A stretch of 11,445 nt of DNA from Methanobacteriota archaeon (GCA_005878665.1 VBLR01000076.1:1-11445), one strand, 5' to 3'. Shown: positions 1-5,812, counted from the first letter of the stretch. Notes: generated from the letters alone by a model not told the origin. Numbers and translations are program-made.

Positions 1-207
1 GTAGGTGTTCGCGTCCATGATCGTCGGCCCCGGATACGCGAGCTCGGTCCGCATGAGGAGGGCCAGGACTCCGGCGATCAGGAAGAAGAAGAATGAGTTC
101 GCGAGATAGAGGATCCCGATTTCATGGTGGTTCGTGGTCGTCAACCAACGGAACACCCCGATCGGCGCATTGCGATGACGATACGCGGTGACGACTTCGC
201 CCGCCAT
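1..207 (-). CDS. coxA: Heme-copper (cytochrome c type) oxidase subunit I, N-terminal part
   Basis: This is the first 69 codons of a gene that runs off the left edge. Subunit I is the membrane core of the terminal oxidase and carries the heme and CuB oxygen-reduction site. The visible part has a short cytoplasmic N-terminus, then the block FRWLTTTNHHEIGILYL (about residues 19-35), which matches the TT(D/N)HKxIGxLY signature at the start of transmembrane helix 1. The helix itself (about 33-52) and a loop with RTELAYPGP follow; R-x-E-L-xxPG is typical after helix 1. The heme and CuB ligands lie outside the window. The ATG at 207 is preceded by GGAG at 216-219 with 8 nt spacing. The gene is divergent from subunit II, so the two share a 162-bp intergenic region instead of the more usual same-strand order. 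Oxidase subtype cannot be decided from this fragment. Confidence 0.93.
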   Translation of the reverse strand, partial: MAGEVVTAYRHRNAPIGVFRWLTTTNHHEIGILYLANSFFFFLIAGVLALLMRTELAYPGPTIMDANTY

Positions 208-215
208 CGATGAGA

Positions 216-219
216 CTCC
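216..219 (-). promoter_or_regulatory. Ribosome binding site of coxA
   Basis: GGAG on the minus strand lies 8 nt before the ATG at 207, which supports that start over in-frame upstream codons. Confidence 0.5.
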
Positions 220-271
220 GAGGCGGTCACCATGTGCGAGCGGCCGCCGGATTCCCGTACTTCAGAATCCC

Positions 272-279
272 GCATAAGG
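272..279 (-). promoter_or_regulatory. Probable TATA box for coxA
   Basis: The minus strand reads CCTTATGC. It is the same box type seen before several other genes here. A start site about 26 nt downstream would give a leader of roughly 40 nt carrying the GGAG ribosome site at 216-219. Confidence 0.4.
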
Positions 280-339
280 CTTTCCACATGAGCCTTCGAA
301 CGTTGTCACAAAACGCGCGCACCGCATCAGACCACAAAT

Positions 340-347
340 GCTTTAGA
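340..347 (+). promoter_or_regulatory. Possible TATA box for the coxB run
   Basis: GCTTTAGA is a weak match to the box used elsewhere in the window. Its centre is about 26 nt before the ATG at 370, which would make the coxB transcript leaderless. No Shine-Dalgarno sequence precedes that ATG, which agrees with this. Confidence 0.35.
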
Positions 348-369
348 GGTAGTCCGATTTCGGCAATCG

Positions 370-1071
370 ATGTCGGGCCTCCGGAGGATGGGCCTGGTGG
401 GACTGGCTGCGCTCCTGGTCCCGTTTCTCGGAGGGATTGCGCGCGCGGATCCGGTTTCTCCCGGACAAGCCGCGACGGAGCAACTGTTCTACCTCGTGCT
501 CGTCCCGGCGATCGGGATCGGCGCCGTCGTCGGGGGGCTCGTCCTCTACGCCGTCCTGAAGTTCCGGGTCCGCAAAGGGCACACGGAGGGGCCGGCGAAC
601 CCGGAGACCGGGAACCGCCGCCTCGAGACGATCTGGACTGTCATCCCTGCGATCATCCTCGTGGTCGTCGGAGTCGCCGGATTTCAGGCGCTCATCACGA
701 CCGACACGATTCCCCAGAATCCGGATGTGCTCGTCGAGATCAACGCGCACCAGTGGTACTGGAATTTCAACATCACGTACATCAATGAAACGAAAGGCTG
801 GTACAACTCGACCGGGAACTTCACATCGCTCAACACGACCGGTGCTTTCACGCTCAAAGCGGGTCTCACGGTCAAGATCATCCTTCGCTCCTTCGACGTC
901 AATCATGCGTTCTGGCTCGTCCCGTTTGATCTCAAGATCGACGTGATCCCAGGCCACTCGAACACCTATTGGCTCCAACCGCTGCAACCCGGTGACTACG
1001 CGATCCGATGCGCCGAATTCTGCGGTCTCAACCACTACTCGATGACCGCGACCCTCCATGTCGTCAAGTGA
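370..1071 (+). CDS. coxB: Heme-copper oxidase subunit II with CuA site
   Basis: Subunit II takes electrons from a copper protein or cytochrome c at its CuA centre and passes them to heme a in subunit I. The 233-residue protein has a signal-like hydrophobic segment (about 8-26, ending ARA-D), two transmembrane helices (about 40-65 and 88-110) and an extracellular cupredoxin domain. The aromatic HQWYW stretch is at 127-131. The CuA ligands are all present: H179 (in VNHAFW), then C214-x-E216-x-C218-x3-H222-x2-M225. Length is normal for the family. There is no C-terminal cytochrome c domain, so the donor is a separate protein; the cupredoxin gene that follows is the obvious candidate. The start at 370 lacks an SD and may be leaderless; the in-frame ATG at 388 is an alternative that still keeps the signal segment. 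Confidence 0.96.
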   Translation: MSGLRRMGLVGLAALLVPFLGGIARADPVSPGQAATEQLFYLVLVPAIGIGAVVGGLVLYAVLKFRVRKGHTEGPANPETGNRRLETIWTVIPAIILVVVGVAGFQALITTDTIPQNPDVLVEINAHQWYWNFNITYINETKGWYNSTGNFTSLNTTGAFTLKAGLTVKIILRSFDVNHAFWLVPFDLKIDVIPGHSNTYWLQPLQPGDYAIRCAEFCGLNHYSMTATLHVVK

Positions 1072-1075
1072 GGCC

Positions 1076-1080
1076 AGGAG
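1076..1080 (+). promoter_or_regulatory. Ribosome binding site deciding the cupredoxin start
   Basis: AGGAG lies 10 nt before the ATG at 1091. No such site precedes the in-frame ATG at 1058, which sits inside the end of coxB. This favours 1091. Confidence 0.45.
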
Positions 1081-1090
1081 TCTCAAGCGG

Positions 1091-2038
1091 ATGGTCGGGA
1101 GCCGAACGCGCATTGCGGTACTCGTCGTCGCCGGAGTCCTGTGCGCCTCCATCGCGGCGGCGATCGCGCGTGTCCCAGCCCCGTCCGCGGCGCCTTTCCA
1201 ACTGCACGCCGCTGACTTGCCCCCTCGGACGGGCATCTCGCCGGTCAATTACACGCTCTATGGAAACGCGGTCGGCGGGTGGGGATTCTCGAGCACAACG
1301 ATTCGGGAGCCAGGGCCGAATATCACGGTGTTCTATGGAGACCGAGTGAATCTCACCCTGTTCGGGACCGACTCGGCACCGCACAGCTGGTTCATCGACT
1401 ATAACGACGACATGGCCCCGTCGCCGGGGGAACCCGCCTCGAAGGACTTCAACGTCCCCGGGAACGTCGTGGGGAACTTCAGCTTTGACGCAGTTCAGCC
1501 CGGAAACTGGACCTATCGATGCGGGATACATCCGACCACGATGAACGGGACGATTCAGATCTTGGAACAAGCGAGGCCGGTCAACCTGACGCTGTACGGC
1601 GACGCGGCGTTAGGTTGGGGATTCTCCAACGCGACGATTCGCGAGCCCGGGCCGCCAATCGTGGTCCTGTACAATACGAACGTCAAGCTGACCCTGATCG
1701 CAAAAGACTCGGCCCCGCACAACTGGTTCATCGACTACAACAACGACCTGACCATGTCGCCGGGAGAGCCCAGCTCGAAGGACTTCAACGTCCCCGGGGA
1801 CGTCGTGGGGACCTTGACCTTCCTCGCATCCCAGACCGGCAATTGGACGTATCGGTGTCATGTCCACCCGACGAGCATGACGGGCACGATTTCGATTGTC
1901 GGCGGCCCTCCTCCTGAATTGCCGAGGACGATGCTTCCATTGGTCACGGAGATCATGATCGGCGCGCTCGGGATCGTCCTCGTCTTTGCGGCCGTTTACC
2001 ACTTCCGCGCGGTTCGGGCAGCAAAGCGACTCCGCTGA
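1091..2038 (+). CDS. Membrane-anchored tandem cupredoxin (two type 1 copper domains)
   Basis: Probable extracellular electron carrier serving the oxidase. The 315-residue protein starts with a signal or anchor helix (about 7-28). Two homologous cupredoxin domains follow (about 52-160 and 163-269), then a C-terminal transmembrane helix (about 285-305) with a basic tail, so the copper domains face outward. Each domain has a full type 1 set: H98, C144, H147, M151 and H210, C256, H259, M263. Each H is in APH(S/N)WFID, and each C-x2-H-P-T-(T/S)-M closes its domain. The repeat unit is exactly 112 codons, with one very well conserved DNA stretch, so the duplication looks recent or homogenised. Many N-x-S/T sequons occur. 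The gene lies 19 nt after coxB, or overlaps it by 14 nt if the ATG at 1058 is used, so co-transcription is likely. The function as oxidase donor is inferred from context. Confidence 0.88.
   Translation: MVGSRTRIAVLVVAGVLCASIAAAIARVPAPSAAPFQLHAADLPPRTGISPVNYTLYGNAVGGWGFSSTTIREPGPNITVFYGDRVNLTLFGTDSAPHSWFIDYNDDMAPSPGEPASKDFNVPGNVVGNFSFDAVQPGNWTYRCGIHPTTMNGTIQILEQARPVNLTLYGDAALGWGFSNATIREPGPPIVVLYNTNVKLTLIAKDSAPHNWFIDYNNDLTMSPGEPSSKDFNVPGDVVGTLTFLASQTGNWTYRCHVHPTSMTGTISIVGGPPPELPRTMLPLVTEIMIGALGIVLVFAAVYHFRAVRAAKRLR
1439..1476 (+). repeat. Direct repeat inside the tandem cupredoxin gene, copy 1
   Basis: This segment matches 1775-1812 with a single mismatch over 38 bases. The offset of 336 bp (112 codons) is the length of one cupredoxin unit. 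It encodes the SKDFNVPG(N/D)VVG stretch of each domain. Confidence 0.75.
1775..1812 (+). repeat. Direct repeat inside the tandem cupredoxin gene, copy 2
   Basis: Second copy of the segment at 1439-1476; one mismatch (A in copy 1, G here). Flanking sequence is more diverged but still aligned at the same 336-bp offset. Confidence 0.75.
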
Positions 2039-2048
2039 GGGATCCGTG

Positions 2049-2807
2049 ATGACGGATCTCGGGATCCTCGCTTTCGGATTCGGAGCGATACCCGTTGTCG
2101 CGATCCTCCTCTACAACGTCGATCGATTCGTCCTTCAGCATCGCGAGGCGACGTGGGGTTTCCTGTCCGGGGTCATCGGATTCCTTGGTTTATCGCATGC
2201 GACGTCTCTCGTCCTCTTTAACCACTCTCGGTTCGGGGATGCGGCGGTCGCGACTGCTCTATCGTTCGTCGGACTGGTCATCGGCGCATCCGTCGCGTGG
2301 CTCGTCCTCGAAGGCCCGTTCATCCAGACGGAACCGAATCGAATCGTGTGGGCCGCGGTTGCGTTTGTTGGTTTGCACAGCGTCGGAGATGGGTTAGTCC
2401 TCGGCGGAGGCTTCATCAGTGTCATTCCCGTGGTCCCGATCGATGCGGTCACGGTGACTGCCACAGCCGTGCACCGATTCCTGGAGGGTTGCTTGATCAT
2501 CGTGCCGGCGATGTGGGCCGCTTGGAGGGCGAGGTTCACGTTTGCTCTTCTATTCGTATCGCTTGCCGCGATTCCCGCGACGTATCTTCCGGGATGGGTC
2601 TATGGTGCGTACGGACCATCGCCCCTAGGGGCGACGTTGCAGCTTGCGATACCGACCCTGCTCGCGGCGATCGAGGCAACGTTTGGTTTGCTATTGTTCG
2701 TCCGCGCGTTCCTGCCGATCGCCTCCGCGGACCGAGGTTCGCGCTGGCCCGCCTGGACGGCGATCGGGTTCATCGCCATCGGTCTCGTTCACTTCTTGGT
2801 CGAGTGA
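2049..2807 (+). CDS. ZIP-like multi-pass membrane protein, possible metal transporter
   Basis: A 252-residue, very hydrophobic protein with about seven or eight predicted helices. Two motifs recall the metal-binding helices TM4 and TM5 of ZIP transporters: GLHSVGDGLVLG (H110-x3-D114) and VHRFLEGCLII (H142-x3-E146). The pattern H-x3-(D/E)-G followed about 30 residues later by H-x3-E-G is the family's hallmark. Extra intramembrane histidines (H50, H248) could also matter. The classical His-rich cytoplasmic loop is absent. The ATG at 2049 is preceded by GAGGG just past the cupredoxin stop with 7 nt spacing, so this gene is probably the third of the coxB run; a GTG one codon upstream is possible. 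Because of its neighbours it may supply copper or another metal to the oxidase, but that is inference. Family assignment is moderate; substrate is unknown. Confidence 0.6.
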   Translation: MTDLGILAFGFGAIPVVAILLYNVDRFVLQHREATWGFLSGVIGFLGLSHATSLVLFNHSRFGDAAVATALSFVGLVIGASVAWLVLEGPFIQTEPNRIVWAAVAFVGLHSVGDGLVLGGGFISVIPVVPIDAVTVTATAVHRFLEGCLIIVPAMWAAWRARFTFALLFVSLAAIPATYLPGWVYGAYGPSPLGATLQLAIPTLLAAIEATFGLLLFVRAFLPIASADRGSRWPAWTAIGFIAIGLVHFLVE

Positions 2808-2808
2808 T

Positions 2809-3285
2809 TCAGGCCACGGTGGTTCCTTTCGCCGGGGCAGTCGGCCACAGCGAGACGAGCGCGACGATGATGGCGGCGGCGAGCGTCGCGGTCCCGAGCG
2901 CGAGATGGATCGTGACGACGACCCAGTCGTTACCTGACGTAATCGTGAGCGCGCCGACTCCCACTTGTGTGACGAGGACTGCGAAACTCATGATCGACAC
3001 CGTGACGATTCGCAGATCGGCGCGAAACCAGACCAGGGAGGCGACGAGGGTGGACAAGATGAACATCCCCGTCAACGCGGCGATGAGGCGATGGAGGTAC
3101 TCGATGAGGATCCGGACATCCGCGAGATTGGGCACGATCGAACCGTTGCACAGGGGCCAATCGGGGCAGATGGTTCCCGCACCCGGTATTCCCCGCACGG
3201 TTCCCCCGACGATGATCGTGGCGTATGCCGAGACGGCCCCGAGGATCGCGACGGTCTGAAGAAATCGACGTCGGTCGATCGGCAC
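2809..3285 (-). CDS. ctaA: Heme A synthase, half-size archaeal form (CtaA/COX15 family)
   Basis: Converts heme O to heme A by oxidising the C8 methyl group, supplying the heme of A-type oxidases. At 158 residues with four predicted helices (about 11-28, 60-84, 91-115, 122-146) it is half the length of the eight-helix bacterial and mitochondrial enzyme. A comparable four-helix form is known from Aeropyrum pernix. Family signatures are VGGTVRGIPGAGTICPDWPLCNG (25-48) with the cysteine pair C40/C46, EYLHR (E62, H65, R66), and H127 in TIHLALG; the two histidines are the expected heme ligands. The GTG at 3285 is chosen because a TATA box at 3318-3325 lies 36 nt upstream; a TTG at 3333 would sit above that box. 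Its stop is 1 nt from the stop of the convergent ZIP-like gene. Confidence 0.93.
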   Translation of the reverse strand: MPIDRRRFLQTVAILGAVSAYATIIVGGTVRGIPGAGTICPDWPLCNGSIVPNLADVRILIEYLHRLIAALTGMFILSTLVASLVWFRADLRIVTVSIMSFAVLVTQVGVGALTITSGNDWVVVTIHLALGTATLAAAIIVALVSLWPTAPAKGTTVA

Positions 3286-3317
3286 GGGAGTCGCCCGCGG
3301 CGAGAGAAAGTCCGCAT

Positions 3318-3325
3318 CAATAAAC
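3318..3325 (-). promoter_or_regulatory. TATA box for ctaA
   Basis: GTTTATTG on the minus strand. Its centre is about 36 nt before the GTG at 3285, giving a predicted leader of about 10 nt with no Shine-Dalgarno sequence. Confidence 0.5.
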
Positions 3326-3378
3326 CCTCGCAACGACTCGGCTCAGGACCATCAGCCAACGGTTCAATCAGGGGACCG

Positions 3379-3384
3379 AAAAAA
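3379..3384 (-). terminator. Oligo-T terminator of tRNA-Trp
   Basis: A run of six T residues on the minus strand, 5 nt after the tRNA 3' end. Archaeal RNA polymerase terminates at such runs. Confidence 0.55.
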
Positions 3385-3389
3385 GGCAT

Positions 3390-3566
3390 GGGGACGCAGG
3401 GATTTGAACCCTGATCGACGGGTTTCTCCCACGCGGGGAGCGACCCACGCGTGTTCTGCGAACCATGGGTCAGCGCTCCAGTCTGTCATCACCGGAATCA
3501 GCAAACCCGTTCGCCATCAAGCCCATGACTGGAGCCCGTAATTCTACCAGGCTAAACTACGTCCCC
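3390..3566 (-). tRNA. trnW: tRNA-Trp (anticodon CCA) with a 105-nt intron
   Basis: The exons fold into a full cloverleaf of 72 nt once the intron is removed. The acceptor stem is GGGGACG with CGTCCCC. The D stem is GTTT with GAAT. The anticodon stem is ACGGG with CCCGT around loop CTCCAGA (anticodon CCA at 3530-3532). The T stem is CAGGG with CCCTG around TTCAAAT. The 3' CCA is not encoded. The 5' exon is 3529-3566, the intron 3424-3528, the 3' exon 3390-3423. The intron sits at the usual archaeal position 37/38. The splice sites form a bulge-helix-bulge: four pairs CTCC with GGAG, a 3-nt bulge AGT on one side and AAA on the other. Cuts after the second nucleotide of each bulge give the exons stated. 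The gene lies downstream of and on the same strand as the six-helix membrane protein gene, with its own TATA-like box. Confidence 0.96.
3424..3528 (-). ncRNA. Box C/D guide RNA carried in the tRNA-Trp intron
   Basis: The intron holds a complete archaeal box C/D sRNA. In order: box C TTGATGG (3514-3520), D' CTGA (3498-3501), C' GTGATGA (3486-3492), D CTGA (3470-3473). Both guide spacers are exactly 12 nt. The terminal stem is CATGGG (3521-3526) with CCCATG (3464-3469). The D guide (3474-3485) pairs over 9 bp with the 5' exon/intron junction, and the fifth nucleotide above box D faces C34, the first anticodon base. The D' guide (3502-3513) pairs over 8 bp with the intron/3' exon junction, and its fifth nucleotide faces C39. 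The expected action is 2'-O-methylation of both by fibrillarin with L7Ae and Nop5. The same architecture, aimed at C34 and U39, is known from Haloferax volcanii pre-tRNA-Trp. Box C ends in G instead of the usual A. Confidence 0.9.
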
Positions 3567-3599
3567 ATGGGACTCGCGGGGTCGCGGAAGAGTGGCGGG

Positions 3600-3606
3600 G
3601 ATATCT
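3600..3606 (-). promoter_or_regulatory. Possible TATA box for tRNA-Trp
   Basis: The minus strand reads AGATATC, overlapping the TAG stop of the upstream gene (3605-3607). A start about 26 nt downstream falls near 3577, some 10 nt before the mature tRNA 5' end. Confidence 0.35.
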
Positions 3607-4216
3607 AACTTTGCGTCGCAGGTCGAACCGCACGCGGACGGCGCGTCGTCGACGTGGTCCAAAGTTCCTGGGCGAGCGCGAACGCGAGGACGCCCTCGAT
3701 CACTTTCGAGATGAGACCGAGCGGGCCGAACACGTACTGCTGGCTCACAAACGGGAAGACGACGAGCCGCGAGGCGACGTACAATCCGATCAAACCGAGT
3801 GCCGCGAGGAGCCACGCCCAGACGATCGGCCGCGAGGCCCGCATGATCGTGAAACCGCCGAGGAATTCCAGCGGCGCGAGGACGATGAAGAACGCCACGA
3901 TGATCGACTCGACATGTTCGCCGATGGCGACGATGTGGATCGCGCCGTCTGCAAAGAGGAGGAACGTGGCGAGGATGCGACGGCCGCGGACCCGGTCCCA
4001 CAAGACCTCCGGATGATCGATTGCGTATCCGAAAAACAAGAGGCCCAGACCCCAAGGGACCGCAGACAGACGAACGAGGTCCGTCGCGCCGAGATAACTG
4101 GGCGTGCCGAGCCCACTCGTCAGGACGATCTCGGCCTCGAACGCGCCGGTCACGAAGAGAATCCCGAGTCCCGCCAAGATGAAGGCGAGGCCGGAAGTGT
4201 ACCGATCCGCGCCCAT
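3605..4216 (-). CDS. Six-helix membrane protein of unknown function
   Basis: I do not recognise the family. The 203-residue protein has about six hydrophobic helices (about 8-24, 51-66, 82-99, 104-124, 131-149, 165-183), then a basic C-terminal tail rich in T, R and P. Charged or metal-capable residues lie in or beside the middle helices: ADGAIHIVAIGEHVE (D90, H94, E100, H101, E103), E117, and E174 in the last helix. The ATG at 4216 is preferred; a GTG at 4231 would add MIRRR. No clear Shine-Dalgarno sequence is visible, so translation may be leaderless. It lies 51 nt after eL41 on the same strand and 38 nt before tRNA-Trp. High GC and good codon structure argue that it is a real gene. A quinone- or heme-related role can be imagined from the histidines but nothing shows it. 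Confidence 0.75.
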   Translation of the reverse strand: MGADRYTSGLAFILAGLGILFVTGAFEAEIVLTSGLGTPSYLGATDLVRLSAVPWGLGLLFFGYAIDHPEVLWDRVRGRRILATFLLFADGAIHIVAIGEHVESIIVAFFIVLAPLEFLGGFTIMRASRPIVWAWLLAALGLIGLYVASRLVVFPFVSQQYVFGPLGLISKVIEGVLAFALAQELWTTSTTRRPRAVRPATQS

Positions 4217-4267
4217 GCGACGGCGTATCACGCCGCCCCGCCAAGTACCTTTGCCGAAATGGACCGC

Positions 4268-4375
4268 TCACCGCTGCCGCATCTTCTGTTCGCGCTTCCG
4301 GCGGCGCATCCGCTTCTTGCGCCACTTCCAGCGCATCTTTCCGCGCTTCTTCCAAGCCCGCGAAGAGCGTTTCAC
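4268..4375 (-). CDS. rpl41e: Ribosomal protein eL41
   Basis: A tiny, extremely basic protein. From the internal ATG at 4336 it reads MRWKWRKKRMRRRKRE and ends QKMRQR, almost superimposable on eukaryotic eL41 (MRAKWRKKRMRRLKRK... then RKMRARSK). In the ribosome eL41 is a single helix at the subunit interface; it is known in some archaea and usually escapes annotation because of its size. Two starts are possible. The ATG at 4336 gives 22 residues, aligned with the eukaryotic start. The GTG at 4375 adds 13 residues, also basic (VKRSSRAWKKRGK), and gives 35. I list the longer form because the TATA box at 4407-4414 is 35 nt before the GTG, the spacing seen at other genes here, while the ATG would be about 75 nt away. 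Neither start has a good Shine-Dalgarno site. Confidence 0.85.
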   Translation of the reverse strand: MKRSSRAWKKRGKMRWKWRKKRMRRRKREQKMRQR

Positions 4376-4406
4376 CGGGTCGCCGGGCGGCGCGTAACCC
4401 CCTGCC

Positions 4407-4414
4407 GAATAAGT
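4407..4414 (-). promoter_or_regulatory. TATA box for eL41
   Basis: ACTTATTC on the minus strand lies in the 146-nt gap between eL41 and the BNR protein gene. The predicted start site is near 4385. The rest of the gap (4376-4521) holds nothing else I can support. Confidence 0.45.
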
Positions 4415-4521
4415 AGTTTCCCGTCTCCCTTCCCGGAGGGGACGTGGTGTCGTCACGTTGGCGAACAAATCTATCGCGGGGCCCGTGCTCCGAAGAATCC
4501 AGCGACCGCGACGAGCCTCGG

Positions 4522-5802
4522 CTACGAGGTGGCGTACAGGACGTTTCCGGGCCCGCCATAATTCGGGCCTTCGCCCCAGGCGATGTGCACGTGGCCCTTC
4601 GGGTCGAGCGCCACCGTAATGTAATCGCCGTACGGGAAGGCGAAGCCCTGTGCGGTCACGTACGAGTAGCCGCTTCGGAATCCGGAGACCTTCACCTCGG
4701 CGGACCAAGTCTGGCCACCATCCGAGGAGCTGCGATACCAGACATTGTACGCGCCGGTGCGGTTGTCCATCCACGCAACCCGGACATCGCCCGCATCCCC
4801 GGCCTCTACCCCCGGGAAGACGTGGAACGCACCCGTGCCGTCGACATTGAGCATGGTGCGCGAGGACCAAGTCATGCCTCCGTTTGCGGACGTCTTGTAC
4901 CAGATGAACGGAGGACCGTTGTCCGTGATCGGCGCGTTGTAGGTCACGTACAAGTGGCCACTTCGGTCCGCGGAAATCGACGCGCCGGTGCCCAGGTAGT
5001 CCCATCCACATGTCGTGGGGCACGAGGGACCTGGCGGAAGGCCGGTGTCCACGTACGAAATGGTCCAGCTCGCTCCCTTGTCGGACGATTTCGTGACTGC
5101 GACATCTTGGGGGCCCTGGGCCTGGCCGCTCTTGTGGACCAGCTCCCACACCATGTAGACGGTGCCGTCCGGAGCGACCGTCGCTCCGCCGTTCAATGGC
5201 CATCCGATTGTGTTCTGGTTAATCTGAACCGTCGCGAACGTGCGGCCCCCATCGTGGGACGAGGAAACGAACAACTTCTGCGCGATCGAGTAGCCGACGT
5301 AGACGTCGTCGCCCTGAACGGCCAAGCCATCCTTGTCGGTGATGCCGTTCTTCACGTCGGCGTTGATCGCCACCGGGCTCGACCAGGTGGCGCCGCTGTC
5401 ATCGGAGCGTTGGACGACCGTGTCCTTTCCGTGGAGATAGCTGACAAAGACCACCCCGGCGGAGTTGACCTTCACCTGAGGATCAAACTGCACCGCGGAA
5501 CTGATCGTGAGAGGAGCCGGGGCCGTGAACGTCCGGCCGCCGTCGTGGGACACCTGAATAACCATCGTGTCCACCGAACAGGCAGGGCAGCCCGGGACTC
5601 CGCTCAGATGAGTCGTCAGGTAGTACACGTTTCCCTGGCCGTCGGACGCCACGGCAGGCTCCCAGTCGTCCCCGCCAGGCGGATATCCCATGACACTCGG
5701 CGTCGTGAAATTGATGCGCCCCACCGCCACGCCAAGGACCGAGAAGGCTGCCAGGACAAATACGACGGTCAGCGCACCGAGTCCGAGTGCAATCCTCCCC
5801 AT
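4522..5802 (-). CDS. Secreted or membrane-anchored six-Asp-box (BNR/sialidase-fold) protein
   Basis: A 426-residue protein with an N-terminal hydrophobic helix (about 5-28; no lipobox seen) and an extracellular beta-propeller. Six Asp boxes of form S-x-(D/N)-x-G-x-(T/S)-(F/W) occur at 85-92, 133-140, 182-189, 239-246, 305-312 and 359-366, 48-66 residues apart, as expected for six blades. Two CxxC-like pairs lie in loops (C72/C75 and C261/C265) and could form disulfides. Asp boxes are structural; the sialidase arginine triad is not evident, so glycosidase activity should not be assumed, and binding or adhesion is equally possible. The ATG at 5802 follows GAGGG (5808-5812, 5 nt spacing) and a TATA box at 5836-5843. 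Upstream in-frame codons run into the promoter and the divergent gene and are not used. Confidence 0.85.
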   Translation of the reverse strand: MGRIALGLGALTVVFVLAAFSVLGVAVGRINFTTPSVMGYPPGGDDWEPAVASDGQGNVYYLTTHLSGVPGCPACSVDTMVIQVSHDGGRTFTAPAPLTISSAVQFDPQVKVNSAGVVFVSYLHGKDTVVQRSDDSGATWSSPVAINADVKNGITDKDGLAVQGDDVYVGYSIAQKLFVSSSHDGGRTFATVQINQNTIGWPLNGGATVAPDGTVYMVWELVHKSGQAQGPQDVAVTKSSDKGASWTISYVDTGLPPGPSCPTTCGWDYLGTGASISADRSGHLYVTYNAPITDNGPPFIWYKTSANGGMTWSSRTMLNVDGTGAFHVFPGVEAGDAGDVRVAWMDNRTGAYNVWYRSSSDGGQTWSAEVKVSGFRSGYSYVTAQGFAFPYGDYITVALDPKGHVHIAWGEGPNYGGPGNVLYATS

Positions 5803-5807
5803 GAGAA

Positions 5808-5812
5808 CCCTC
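5808..5812 (-). promoter_or_regulatory. Ribosome binding site of the BNR protein gene
   Basis: GAGGG lies 5 nt before the ATG at 5802. It fixes the start and excludes a much longer reading of the same frame. Confidence 0.55.

Noticed and set aside
343..1248. A 301-codon open frame on the minus strand opposite coxB and the cupredoxin gene
   Set aside because: It is antisense to two genes with intact copper motifs, spans their junction, and has an arginine/aspartate-rich low-complexity translation typical of shadow frames in GC-rich DNA.
1986..2048. A longer start for the ZIP-like protein
   Set aside because: It overlaps the end of the cupredoxin gene and lacks an SD; the ATG at 2049 has GAGGG at good spacing.
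2297..3259. A 320-codon open frame on the plus strand across the ZIP-like gene and antisense to ctaA
   Set aside because: It runs through two better genes in other frames, and the protein is compositionally biased with no recognisable domain.
3611..4561. A 316-codon plus-strand frame over the six-helix protein, eL41 and the BNR gene end
   Set aside because: It is antisense to the membrane protein and to eL41, which has a near-exact family match; its translation is Arg/Glu/Asp-rich shadow sequence.
4268..5203. A 311-codon minus-strand frame whose C-terminus is eL41, suggesting a fusion protein
   Set aside because: Only the last 22-35 residues are real. The upstream part is the BNR gene read in another frame, and a stop, gap and TATA box separate the two genes.
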